A stretch of DNA of 51,790 nt from Stieleria tagensis (GTDB taxonomy: Bacteria; Planctomycetota; Planctomycetia; Pirellulales; Pirellulaceae), in the NCBI RefSeq assembly GCF_024129865.1, contig NZ_JAMYFE010000093.1, forward strand, positions 1 through 51,790, in the 5' to 3' direction. Each line of letters starts with the position of its first letter. Position 1 is the stretch's first letter. This document shows, in pieces, positions 1 through 9,903 of this stretch. The position numbers were made by a program, and so were the translations under genes. Below the pieces are notes generated by a model. That model searched no databases. It saw only the letters and a program-made list of their open reading frames with translations, and had not been told where the DNA came from.

Positions 1-321
1 GGGCTGACGCCACCAGGCTAGCGACTCCCGTCGCTCCGCGACTCAATCACACGTGTTCCCCAGCCGCGACTCAATCACACGTGTTTCTCAGCCGTCCCCT
101 CAATCACACGTGTTCCCCAGCCGTCCCCTCAATCGCGGAGCGATGTCATTCGTTAGCCAGGGGTGAAACCCCTGGATTTAGCAACACCCAACCGCGCAGT
201 CGCGGAGCGACGGCATTCTCTATCGCCCCTCCGGGGCTTGTTGATGTTCTTTGACGATCACGGCCTGGGGCTGACGCCACCAGGCTAGCGACTCCCGTCG
301 CTCCGCGACTCAATCACACGT
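1..321. repeat. Direct-repeat and hairpin-rich non-coding block
   Basis: A 54-bp sequence at 1-54 recurs without change at 268-321. Inside the block, a unit of 28-29 bp beginning CTCAATCACACGTG is tandemly repeated at 42-69, 70-98 and 99-127, with a degenerate start of a fourth copy at 128. A 7-bp hairpin (CCAGGGG, loop TGAAA, CCCCTGG) sits at 157-175. GTCGCTCCGCGAC-type sequence near 30-43 is inverted as GTCGCGGAGCGAC near 200-212. The block lies 3' of the minus-strand VWA gene that ends at 380. I see no convincing gene here; it resembles the dispersed non-coding repeats of Pirellulaceae, which is inference. Confidence 0.8.
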
Positions 322-379
322 CCGCAAGCTGACCGAACCCAGCGAAGGCGAATACCGCGAAGCCAACCAAGACCTTTGT

Positions 380-2089
380 TCAGGCGATGATCTCGCGTTT
401 GTTTTGCACGTAGTCCCACAACACGAAACGGTCCAGGTTGTTGCCGCTGGTGAAGAACACGCGACCGGCGGTCGACTTCGCCAATCGACTGGCAAAGCGG
501 ATGTCTTCTTCGGATTGCGACCAACTGGGGACCAGGAAGATATTGATCGTGATCCCCTCTTTGCTACACAGCGCCGCTTCACGCATCGTCGCTTGTTCGG
601 TCCGCGGATCGGGCGGATACAGCATGTACAACCATTCGCCTTCACAGTGCGCCGTGGGCAAGCCATCGGTGATCAACACAATTTGACGATTCGGCGTGTC
701 ACAAGTCGCCAGATTTTGGCGGGCCAATTGCAGCGAGCGTTGAATGTTAGTGAAGTGCGGATGGATCTGTGTTTCACTGACATCCGGGTCACTCAGATCG
801 GCCTTCAGCCGGACCCAAGGATCATGGATCGTCACCGGTTTGGGCATCAAATTGATGATCTCACCGGGCGACCGAAGTTTGGCGAACGTGTACATTTCGA
901 TGAACCGTAGAAAGTCACCGGGGTACTCGGATTGGATCAATCCCTGCAGCGCCAGTGCCATCCGTTTGACGTTCATGTACTGGCCGTCGTAGCGCATCGA
1001 ACCGCTCATGTCCATGATCACACAGGTCGCGCACTTCGGATGGTTGCGGGTCTTGTGAATTTCAATATCGTCGCTGTGCAATCGCAGCGGTCGCTCGTCA
1101 CCCTGACGCAGCAGCGCGTTGATGATGGTTTGCGGAATGTCCATGTTGGCGACCGAATCACCAAACTCATAGGGTTTGGTTTGCTGTAGTTCCACAGCGC
1201 CTTCCCCGACCACATTGCCCTGGTGGCGACCCGATCGCGAGGGCGCCAGATCACTGAAGATCCGTTCCAACAAGCGGCCTTGGAAAATCTTGTAGGCTTG
1301 TGGCGTCAATCGAAACTGCCCGCTGGCATCCCGTTGTAATCCCTGGCGTTCAGCCTGTTCACGAATGATGTTTTCAACCTGCCGGCGCATCTCCTCCAGC
1401 TGTTCCATGTCGCTGGGATTGGCAAACTCGCTCAGCATGTCCATGTCGATCAAACCGATCTGTGCGGACTTGGCGGCTTCTTCGAGTTGTTTGAGCAACT
1501 CGTCAATCTTCTCGAGCTCCTGTTTGATCTCCAGTGCCTTGGGAACCGACATCGATTCGTTGCCAGTGAACTCATATTTACTGGCCAGTTCTTCGATGTT
1601 GTGTTTGTCTGCCATCCGCGCAGCGACCTTCAACAAATCCGTCGAAAGCCGGCCGCCATGACCCTGGGGATGGTCTTCGGCACGATACCAAAGCGCTTCG
1701 AGCAAGTAGGGCTGTTCGCGGTTGATCGCTTGGCGATAGGTTTCCAGCAGCGGTTTGGGAACTCGAACCTCCTTGGCCGACTGTTGAAACGCCTTGCGAG
1801 CCTTCTTTTGCACGCCCTGTGTTTCATAGGTCTCTAAAATCTTGCGTTTCCGTTCCTCCAACATCGCTTTTAGAAAGTCGATACTGGGACCGAGCCCCTT
1901 GATTTGGCTGGGATCCAAACGCACCGCACGAGCCAATTCCTCTTCGCTCAGCTCGCGAAACTCGCCGTACATCAATGCCTGTTCGAACGCCGGCGAAATC
2001 AGATCCGGCGGCGGTTCGGAGGGCGGCGGAAAGGCAGCGGGATCATACTTTTGATAGGCGTGAATGATGCCGCCGAGACGCTTGGACAT
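380..2089 (-). CDS. VWA-domain protein, partner of the upstream MoxR/ChlI-like ATPase
   Basis: This 569-residue protein has a charged, partly coiled-coil N-terminal half (roughly residues 180-250 are rich in E, K, Q and L). A von Willebrand A domain in the C-terminal third carries an intact MIDAS motif, D-M-S-G-S at residues 360-364, and a later ITDG strand. The ATG at 2089 was chosen because the sequence upstream has no protein-like composition. The gene starts 47 bp after the stop of the AAA ATPase at 2137 on the same strand. AAA-plus-VWA pairs are known from Mg/Co chelatases (ChlI/ChlD) and MoxR systems, where the ATPase remodels a target bound through the metal-dependent VWA domain. No signal peptide is seen, so it is probably cytoplasmic. 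The target is unknown; no tetrapyrrole gene is nearby. Confidence 0.88.
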   Translation of the reverse strand: MSKRLGGIIHAYQKYDPAAFPPPSEPPPDLISPAFEQALMYGEFRELSEEELARAVRLDPSQIKGLGPSIDFLKAMLEERKRKILETYETQGVQKKARKAFQQSAKEVRVPKPLLETYRQAINREQPYLLEALWYRAEDHPQGHGGRLSTDLLKVAARMADKHNIEELASKYEFTGNESMSVPKALEIKQELEKIDELLKQLEEAAKSAQIGLIDMDMLSEFANPSDMEQLEEMRRQVENIIREQAERQGLQRDASGQFRLTPQAYKIFQGRLLERIFSDLAPSRSGRHQGNVVGEGAVELQQTKPYEFGDSVANMDIPQTIINALLRQGDERPLRLHSDDIEIHKTRNHPKCATCVIMDMSGSMRYDGQYMNVKRMALALQGLIQSEYPGDFLRFIEMYTFAKLRSPGEIINLMPKPVTIHDPWVRLKADLSDPDVSETQIHPHFTNIQRSLQLARQNLATCDTPNRQIVLITDGLPTAHCEGEWLYMLYPPDPRTEQATMREAALCSKEGITINIFLVPSWSQSEEDIRFASRLAKSTAGRVFFTSGNNLDRFVLWDYVQNKREIIA

Positions 2090-2136
2090 AAAACTGCTAT
2101 GTGTGGCTGGAGAACGGTGAAGACCGATCGCGACGA

Positions 2137-3561
<1,425 letters not shown>

Positions 3562-3670
3562 TCACAATCGTCCAAAAAGAAAGGGGGCAACGAAAGACAG
3601 CAGATTATAGACCGCTGCAAACCTTGGTCCGGCAATCTAGCTGGTTCGATCGATCCGATCGGGCCGCGAC

Positions 3671-4459
3671 CTATTCGGCCGATTGATTGACCGGCGGCCG
3701 CAACGGACCAGGCATCGACTGCACGCTCTGTCCCCAACTCCAAAGAGCGATGGCGGCGATTAACAAGGCGATCATGATGGCAACGATGGTCAGCGGACGC
3801 TGCAATTGCATCCGCAATCGAGGCAGCCTGCTGACCGGCCGAATTTCCAACAGGTACTCCGCTGCGGCCAGCGACACGGATTCGACCGGCACCACCCGCG
3901 GCCCCCTGTCGTAGCGCAGCGCCAGGGCTTGATCGGTCGCATCGTCGCCAGGCGTGATCGACTCTCCCAAGCCGCCGATGACGCCGCCGTCATCGACGCT
4001 GCGATCCAGCCCACGACCATCTGCAAACGCGGCGCGCCCGGCATGAATCAATTCGCCCGGACGAATTCGCCCGACATGCGCCCTCGATTGGCGATCGCCA
4101 CGTTGTCGCGGATCCAACAGCCGATAGGTGGACAATGCGATCCGCAACAGTTGCTGTTCGGTGATCGGATTGGGCGTGGTCAACTGACTGAGTGCCAGCG
4201 ACCGGGCGGTCCGACTGGCGGCGTGGCGGATCACGGCCAACCGTGTTTCTTTGGGATGCAGCCCGATCCGCTGAAAGTCGTCCGGTCCAAGCGCAATGAT
4301 TTCCGAGCCGCCGACGGGGTTTCCGTCAGCGGGGGAGCGGATTTCAAGATCGCCTGGGCCGGTCAATGTAGGTGCCTCAATTTTCTGAGAATCGTTTGGA
4401 TGTGTTCTTCGAGACTCTTTGGGAGCCCCAAGGGCGGCTAGCGGTTCGCGCCCCGCCAA
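3671..4459 (-). CDS. Hypothetical tail-anchored membrane protein
   Basis: I do not recognise this family. The frame encodes about 262 residues: a polar N-terminal part, a middle part with some helix-like sequence (residues 70-115), and one strong hydrophobic segment at about 222-241 followed by a short proline-rich tail. That would give a cytoplasmic domain anchored by a C-terminal helix. The frame opens a few codons after a stop, and the first usable codon is TTG at 4459 preceded by AAAAGG; no good ATG exists before the membrane segment, so the start is uncertain. It lies 109 bp upstream of the MoxR-like ATPase on the same strand and could be its membrane partner, which is only inference. 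Confidence 0.5.
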   Translation of the reverse strand: MAGREPLAALGAPKESRRTHPNDSQKIEAPTLTGPGDLEIRSPADGNPVGGSEIIALGPDDFQRIGLHPKETRLAVIRHAASRTARSLALSQLTTPNPITEQQLLRIALSTYRLLDPRQRGDRQSRAHVGRIRPGELIHAGRAAFADGRGLDRSVDDGGVIGGLGESITPGDDATDQALALRYDRGPRVVPVESVSLAAAEYLLEIRPVSRLPRLRMQLQRPLTIVAIMIALLIAAIALWSWGQSVQSMPGPLRPPVNQSAE

Positions 4460-4500
4460 GGCCTTTTGACGTTATGTCTTCGCGTGAGGCATTGTTTTTT

Positions 4501-4568
4501 GGTAACCCGACGCGTGAGCGAGGGATCCCGTCAACACCCTAAATCCCTCGCTGACGCGTCGGGTTACC
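4501..4568. repeat. REP-like palindrome, copy A
   Basis: Two 26-nt arms, 4501-4526 and 4543-4568, are inverted copies with one mismatch and a 16-nt loop (CCCGTCAACACCCTAA). The core is GACGCGT(G/C)AGCGAGGGAT. A third, partial arm (CTGACGCGTCGGGCTAGC) follows near 4588-4605. It belongs to the same family as copies at 7248, 21388, 23986 and 29545. It lies in the 300-bp gap between the gene starting at 4459 and the gene ending at 4760. That gap also holds a perfect 14-nt palindrome, CTCCCCTAGGGGAG, at 4708-4721, and no gene. Confidence 0.9.
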
Positions 4569-4759
4569 GAAATAGTACAACTTCAAAACTGACGCGTCGG
4601 GCTAGCAAAAACCTTTGGTTCACTCAAACCGCGCCCGCCGAACCGAGTTCGCTGTCACTGTTAGATTATTGCCAATCCGAGCCAACAAGGAATGCCTACC
4701 TCTACCACTCCCCTAGGGGAGAACGCCATCCATGAAAGGGTAAGGGCGTGCTCCGGTCC

Positions 4760-7171
4760 CTAGGGAACCGAAATCCGCATCCAGAACGGCCTTTTTCGGT
4801 CCGCCCGCTGCCGTGTGTCCTCCAGAATCGTCTGCAAGTCCCCGTCAAATTCATGGTAACTGGGAGCACTTCCGTAACGAATCACAATTTGCTGATTCAT
4901 ATCAACTCCCATCCCAGGACGTAGACAGACGGTGAAACTGTCCGCTGGCCCGGACAATCGAATTTGATTTCCGCCGCCGATCGTGCCCGTGACGGTGCCA
5001 GCCCGTTTGCGATCCTCTTGATCCCAGAGCACGGGGTTCAGATCGACCAGCGGCTTGAGTGGCCCCAGTTCCAACCACCAAAAATATTGATCCCCTCGCC
5101 GCATGGTCCGCGTCTCAAACTCTTGGGGAATCGGCGCACGCGAATGCATACTGGCTCCCATCCAGTGAAACAGCTCGGGGATCTCCTCGTAAAAACTTTC
5201 ACGACCACGCCCGCGATACATCACCACCGTGGCGTCGTTGTTGACGTGCATGTAATCGTCCAAGACCGGCCCCATGCGAATCAACGGCGGTGTGGGGCCA
5301 GACAATTCACCCATCACAAAGTACAGCGGGACGTGGCGGGCGTTGGGGAAATAGTGCTGGATGGTTTTGGAGGGTTCGCCATTGACGCTGATCATTCCCG
5401 CCCAGTGGTCCGGGTGTGAAAGCGCGATGTCCCATGCCGCGGTCGCCCCCTCGCCATGACCGGCCAAAAACACGCGATCCGCATCGATCGATGCATGTCG
5501 CATGGCATGTCGTAGCGCTGACAACACCGCGTGGTGTTCTCGCGGTGTGTATTCATATTCGCGCTGTCCCTGGCGAGACCAATTCGGTGCCACGACGATG
5601 TAGCCGTTGCGCATGGCGTGCCCCGAACGCGCGTTTTGCGCGGCATCAAAGTCACCCGCCCACCATGCCAATTCCAATCCCGGCGGCGCGCTCGGTGGCG
5701 ACAATACGACCAGACAGGGATATTCACGCAGGGGGTCATATTCCGGAGGCAATTGGATCACATAGTCCGCATCCTGGTTGATTTGATAACAGCCTGGGAT
5801 ATCAGGATGCTGCGAATCGTCGGGCCATGACTTCACCGGAGCCAACATCGGCAACAGGCGATCGACATATTCAATTTGAGCACCCTCGATCGTCTTCAAC
5901 GTCTCTAGAATCGCGAGTCGACGGTTCGCGTCAGCCGTCCCCAAGTACTCCGCCACCAAGTCTCGGACTTGAATCAAGGCGGTCGCCACGATCAAGTTCT
6001 GCTCTCCCGAACCGGCGCCCATCAACCACCCGGCGACCGCCAAAGCGACACGGTTCTCCAGCGGCACCGTCGCGGAATCACGCAGACGCGAGTAATCGCT
6101 TAACCGCCGCAGTGTCGCAGCGGAGAGCCCACTGGTGATCTCCTGCAAAATGTCCTGTAGCGAATCACGCTGTGCAGGCAGCAACTGTTCTGCAGGTAAC
6201 TGAGCAATGTCTTTAGCTAACGAGTCGAGCAATGAAGCGACCTGTTGATCGGTTTCATCCAGTTTTTCCAACGCGATCTTGACCCGCTCACGCGTGGTAC
6301 TGCCAACCGCGTCCATCGGGAACCGGCTGAACACCTGCCTTGCATAGTCGACTTGCCCCACCTCGGCACGACGAACCGCTTCGTCGATCAACTGCCTGGC
6401 CTGGCCCTGGACAATGCCGATCAACTGAGCCTCCATGTCTTTCTGGTCGGGAAAGTCACGGATGGTGCGACTGAGTTCTTCTTCGGCAACCCGCAGCCGC
6501 CCGGATTCAATAAAGAACCGGACCACCATCAGACGTTGGTCATAGTCCGCTTGATCGATGCGTTGGCGAAAGATCGCTTGCAACGTCTGAGGCATGATCG
6601 AACTGGTCGCCACTCGCATGTCCCATTGATACGCCGGCTTGGCTTTGAGCGCTTCGAGTTTGGCGTAGCGGGCATTGAGTTCCGTGATGCCCTGATCGAT
6701 TTCGATCGCAGTGCCCTCAGGACCGCGGACGCTCAGCGTGCGGCGCCCGTAACTGTTGAAATCCGTCGCCCCCAAGATGTCGCCGATTCCTTGCACCGCC
6801 TTGCCACCGAGCGGCACGGCCTGTTTCAATTCGATCGTGCGTTCAACCCCGCGAACGTCCTGGCGAGCTCCTGCTACCATCCCACGATGATGCACGTACA
6901 CGCGCCGCAACCCGTCATCGACCAACAAAATCGGCCGCGTCTTGATCTCGCCTCGGCCGCCCGCTTGGAACGGATTTTCGTTCAGCGATGCGATTTCAGT
7001 CATCAGCCCCTGCAGTGCGATCCCGCTCTTGAGCACCACCCGCTCGTCTGCTCGCAGCACCGCCGCCGAGCAGCAGAACGCGATCACGGCCAACACCACC
7101 GGCCCGCCGAGACCGCGATAGCGAATCGCAACGCGACGCTTGGAGTCGTGTCGATGGGGTTGATCGTTCAT
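4760..7171 (-). CDS. Secreted protein with inactive-looking alpha/beta-hydrolase domain
   Basis: This 803-residue protein has an N-terminal hydrophobic segment (about residues 24-40, ending A-D) that looks like a signal peptide or anchor. A helical, TPR-like middle (about 190-440) follows. A domain resembling polyhydroxybutyrate depolymerase / prolyl-oligopeptidase-like esterases occupies about 470-690. Around the expected nucleophile elbow the sequence reads L-A-G-H-G-E-G-A at 569-576. Active relatives have Ser in the H-S-x-G position, but here residue 573 is Gly. Other fold landmarks (VVAPNWSRQG near 526; LSHPDHWAGM near 584) are kept, so the domain is probably folded but not a serine hydrolase. 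It may bind a ligand or have a structural role. It is not obviously in an operon; both flanks carry REP-like palindromes. Confidence 0.82.
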   Translation of the reverse strand: MNDQPHRHDSKRRVAIRYRGLGGPVVLAVIAFCCSAAVLRADERVVLKSGIALQGLMTEIASLNENPFQAGGRGEIKTRPILLVDDGLRRVYVHHRGMVAGARQDVRGVERTIELKQAVPLGGKAVQGIGDILGATDFNSYGRRTLSVRGPEGTAIEIDQGITELNARYAKLEALKAKPAYQWDMRVATSSIMPQTLQAIFRQRIDQADYDQRLMVVRFFIESGRLRVAEEELSRTIRDFPDQKDMEAQLIGIVQGQARQLIDEAVRRAEVGQVDYARQVFSRFPMDAVGSTTRERVKIALEKLDETDQQVASLLDSLAKDIAQLPAEQLLPAQRDSLQDILQEITSGLSAATLRRLSDYSRLRDSATVPLENRVALAVAGWLMGAGSGEQNLIVATALIQVRDLVAEYLGTADANRRLAILETLKTIEGAQIEYVDRLLPMLAPVKSWPDDSQHPDIPGCYQINQDADYVIQLPPEYDPLREYPCLVVLSPPSAPPGLELAWWAGDFDAAQNARSGHAMRNGYIVVAPNWSRQGQREYEYTPREHHAVLSALRHAMRHASIDADRVFLAGHGEGATAAWDIALSHPDHWAGMISVNGEPSKTIQHYFPNARHVPLYFVMGELSGPTPPLIRMGPVLDDYMHVNNDATVVMYRGRGRESFYEEIPELFHWMGASMHSRAPIPQEFETRTMRRGDQYFWWLELGPLKPLVDLNPVLWDQEDRKRAGTVTGTIGGGNQIRLSGPADSFTVCLRPGMGVDMNQQIVIRYGSAPSYHEFDGDLQTILEDTRQRADRKRPFWMRISVP

Positions 7172-7247
7172 TCCAAGACCTCGGTAGGAACACGCGGCAC
7201 TAAATCACAAGCGCGACGCATGAGTTTTGAAGTGGCGTTTGTATCGC

Positions 7248-7309
7248 AACCCGAAGCGTGAGCGAGGGATTTAGAGTGTTAACGAGATCCCTCGCTGACG
7301 CGTCGGGTT
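7248..7309. repeat. REP-like palindrome, copy B
   Basis: Arms 7248-7270 and 7287-7309 pair with few mismatches around a 16-nt loop, TTAGAGTGTTAACGAG. That loop is close to the reverse complement of the copy A loop, so this copy lies in the opposite orientation. A further half-arm (CCCCGACGCGTCAGC) follows at about 7324-7338. The copy sits in the 224-bp gap between the secreted hydrolase-like gene (starting 7171, minus) and the anti-sigma gene (ending 7396), where it could form a hairpin at the 3' end of the sigma/anti-sigma transcript. Confidence 0.9.
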
Positions 7310-7395
7310 ATCAAAAACCAATGCCCCGACGCGTCAGCAAAACTTCAAAATGCCCGAACAGGCGATCCACTCGCTCGCGTTTGCGTTGTCCTGAT

Positions 7396-8079
7396 CTAGA
7401 CCAACCTGTCATCGAGTCGCCATGAATTGCCGACGGATGTCTGTTCTTTGAACGGGATCACCGGTGCGTCTGACGTGCCGACCGGTGACCGGAGTGGCGA
7501 TGCCGTTTCCGCCTGGATCATCAAGATAGTGAAAGCTCGTCGCATGGTTCGCCCGATCGGGGCGACGCCGTAGCGAACGGAATTGACAGCCGGTATTGTC
7601 CGATCAACCCAGCTGTCGTCCTGGACGACATCCCACCACTGCTGGGACTGCCGCGCCAGTTCGCTGGGCTGGCCCGCCGCAACCGAATCGGTCTCCGCAT
7701 CGATCAGCGAACCACTGTGACCGGGCTGCTGCGCCGCGATCGGCTGCGCGAGCTCGACTGGTGACGCAATTTTCTGCGACGATGAATCGGACACCGCCAT
7801 CCATCCGGCAAGCGATGCAACCAAAATCGCTGCTGCTGTGGCAATCCTGTGAACGATTCGTTGGCGATGACGGACCGCGACCGGCGTCACTGAACCGGCG
7901 GCGCTATCAGCCTCCGGATCCTGAAACGCCAACGCTTGATTGATTTTGCACCACAGATCCAACCGTCGCTGACATTCGGCACAGCGCTGGGCATGTTGGT
8001 GCAGCGGTCGATCGCCACGCAGCTCTCTGCGTTGGTCCAACAATTGGTCCATTCGCTGCTGAAACTGTTCGCATCTCAT
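7396..8079 (-). CDS. Anti-sigma factor with zinc-binding ZAS-type motif
   Basis: The protein has 227 residues. Near the N-terminus the sequence H-A-Q-R-C-A-E-C (about residues 29-36) fits the H-x3-C-x2-C core of zinc-binding anti-sigma domains. One hydrophobic segment (about residues 77-96, ending in GWMAV) would cross the membrane, leaving a Ser/Gln-rich C-terminal region outside the cytoplasm. Its ATG at 8079 overlaps the stop of the ECF sigma gene (ATGA), the usual pairing of an ECF sigma factor with its membrane-bound anti-sigma factor. The inferred role is to hold the sigma factor inactive until an envelope or redox signal releases it. The signal is not evident from the sequence. Confidence 0.85.
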   Translation of the reverse strand: MRCEQFQQRMDQLLDQRRELRGDRPLHQHAQRCAECQRRLDLWCKINQALAFQDPEADSAAGSVTPVAVRHRQRIVHRIATAAAILVASLAGWMAVSDSSSQKIASPVELAQPIAAQQPGHSGSLIDAETDSVAAGQPSELARQSQQWWDVVQDDSWVDRTIPAVNSVRYGVAPIGRTMRRAFTILMIQAETASPLRSPVGTSDAPVIPFKEQTSVGNSWRLDDRLV

Positions 8080-8645
8080 GACGAGTCCCCCGTGGATGTT
8101 GCTCCCGAAACAACGTCACGTCGTTGCAATTGATCGACAATACTCACCCGCGCGCGATGGACCAATGTCTTGACGGTGCCGACCGGACACCCCAGTTTGC
8201 GTGCAATCTCCGCATGCGACATGGCTTGTTCGTGAAAGCATCGAAAGGCCACCCGTTGACGGATCGGCAACTGCGCAAGGGCCAACGTGATTTCCTCCCG
8301 CATCGCTTGAGCCGCTTGAGCCTGCGGCGTGGACAATGAATGAGGCTCTTCGACCGCGGTCAGCGGCGTGAACGAGCGGCGCTGTGCCAACTGGCTGCGG
8401 GATCGATTTCCGGCAACCGTTGCCAGCCAGGGCTCCAACGGACGGCGCGGATCCCATCGATCCAAATAGCGAGCAACACGGCTGAATGTTTCTTGCGTCG
8501 CGTCCTCGGCGTCCTGGCGGTGCCCGAGGATTCCGTAACAGATTCGGAAGACAAACTGATGGTATCGATCCACCAAAATGGCGAATGCACCGGCATCTTG
8601 GTCAACAATCCGTCGCGCTAGGACTGCATTGGAATCAAACCCCAC
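8076..8645 (-). CDS. ECF-type RNA polymerase sigma factor
   Basis: About 189 residues show the two-domain layout of ECF sigma factors. Region 2 includes FRICYGILGHRQDAEDATQE and WDPRRPLEPWL. Region 4 includes LPIRQRVAFRCFHEQAMSHAEIA with the helix-turn-helix end GCPVGTVKTLVHRAR. I chose the GTG at 8645 because it has GGGAG nine bases upstream and gives a normal ECF length; the frame stays open to a TTG at 8741, which would add 32 poorly conserved residues. The stop overlaps the start of the anti-sigma gene by four bases, so the two are translationally coupled. Autoregulation is likely by analogy with other ECF loci; I cannot identify its promoter. Confidence 0.88.
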   Translation of the reverse strand: MGFDSNAVLARRIVDQDAGAFAILVDRYHQFVFRICYGILGHRQDAEDATQETFSRVARYLDRWDPRRPLEPWLATVAGNRSRSQLAQRRSFTPLTAVEEPHSLSTPQAQAAQAMREEITLALAQLPIRQRVAFRCFHEQAMSHAEIARKLGCPVGTVKTLVHRARVSIVDQLQRRDVVSGATSTGDSS

Positions 8646-8756
8646 TCCACTGATCTCCCATTCAGAGGGGGCCGCCGGCGAATCTGCTGATTGATGAATC
8701 CGTCCCACTGCAATCCGTCCTTCTGTTGCTCGGGTGATCAAGCGGTGAATCGAAGG

Positions 8757-9449
8757 CTACCTGCCACTGAAGAAACGCTTCAACGCGTCATCGGCGGCAG
8801 CTTTCGAATCGTCGGTGATATTTTTCTTTAGCCCCTCAGGCAACTTGCCCTTCTTGGCTTTTTTCTGATCGCGTAAGCGTTCTAGTAACGAACTATCATT
8901 GACCGACAAGTCCGTGCTGTCGCTGGACGGTTCGCCCTCGGAAGCTTCCTCTTCGGCCTTTTTTAGATCATCGACACGGAATTGGCGGGTGTCGGGATCA
9001 GACAACTTACGAACCCGATCGATCTGATCCGCTTCGTCGAGCCAACCGGTCACATCGACCTCTTCGAACCGGCTGTCGCTGTCTTTGACCGTTCGCGCTG
9101 CGGCGTCACCGACATCAACGACTTGCGGTTTCTTATTGCCTTTCAGTCCGTGTTCGATCACGACTTCGAATAGCAACTTGCCGATCTTCAACGCATCGCC
9201 GGCCGACAGGACTTTTGCCCGATCGCTCGGCAAACGTTTTTCGTTGACATAAGTCCCGTTGCGACTTTTCAAGTCTTGAATCAGGACGCGGCCATCGCGA
9301 ATCACCAGAATGCAGTGCTTGCGGCTGATCGAGTCACTCTTGGGACGTAATTGGCACGATTCACTGCGACCAATCAAGAACTTGTCGCCGCTGATTGGGA
9401 TCTCCGTCCCTTCGTGACTCCCCGTCATGACCTTGAGCTTCACTTGCAT
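8757..9449 (-). CDS. FHA-domain protein
   Basis: A forkhead-associated domain fills the N-terminal half of this 230-residue protein. It shows FLIGRSESCQL near residue 25, then S-I-S-R-K-H-C and the loop SRNGTYVN, the residues that bind phosphothreonine in FHA domains. The C-terminal half is charged, rich in D, E, K and S, and probably disordered, ending in a basic segment. The ATG at 9449 was chosen because the domain starts directly after it (MQVKLKVMTG); upstream sequence in frame is not protein-like. It lies just upstream of the sigma/anti-sigma pair on the same strand. FHA proteins usually read Ser/Thr kinase signals, but no such kinase is in the window. Confidence 0.88.
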   Translation of the reverse strand: MQVKLKVMTGSHEGTEIPISGDKFLIGRSESCQLRPKSDSISRKHCILVIRDGRVLIQDLKSRNGTYVNEKRLPSDRAKVLSAGDALKIGKLLFEVVIEHGLKGNKKPQVVDVGDAAARTVKDSDSRFEEVDVTGWLDEADQIDRVRKLSDPDTRQFRVDDLKKAEEEASEGEPSSDSTDLSVNDSSLLERLRDQKKAKKGKLPEGLKKNITDDSKAAADDALKRFFSGR

Positions 9450-9903
9450 ACGGCACCTGTTCCTATCTTTCCTTCCGCTGACCACGGTTGTAACTCGCAA
9501 GCCGGACGCTTTGCGGGCAGAAATTGAATTGCAATCATTCAAAATCCACGCGACATTGCCACCTGGGCTTGTACACATTGTAAACAGTTGCACTGGCTGA
9601 GAAAATGCCGTAATGCATGTTTTGCGATCTCTCAACCCACTCCATCAACCCACCTGCAGCAGGGTTTTCAAGCAGAGTTTGCTGTGATGATCCTGTGACC
9701 TGCAATGGATTGCAGACTCGATCATCGTCACCGGTCGCTGCCTGAACCCTATCTTATTTCGCCGCCTAGTGCTTGGCCGCCGCGGTGAAACAGTCGGAAA
9801 AACCCAATCAGTGCCCCGGTCGACTTGAATCCAACCCTCATTTGCCGCGGCGGTCTCACTGAATCCTGCAATCTAGCTGGCCTTGATGAGGCGGTCCGGG
9901 CCG
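9450..9903. other. Intergenic region with operator-like dyad
   Basis: This 454-bp stretch has no supported gene. It separates the start of the FHA gene (9449) from the end of the lipM-like gene (9904), both on the minus strand. At 9570-9586 lies a 17-nt dyad of the form TGTnnACAnTGTnnACA. Read on the minus strand the dyad contains TACAAT, a possible -10 element, about 120 bp before the FHA start, but no good -35 is seen. A small hairpin (CTGCAA, loop TGGA, TTGCAG) is at 9700-9715. Confidence 0.4.

Noticed and set aside
42-134. Tandem 28-29-bp units that could be taken for a CRISPR array
   Set aside because: The units abut one another without unique spacers, and no cas gene is in the window.
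404-910. Long plus-strand frames opposite the VWA gene
   Set aside because: They are shadows of the real minus-strand gene caused by high GC, with no domain sequence. The same holds for most other opposite-strand frames.
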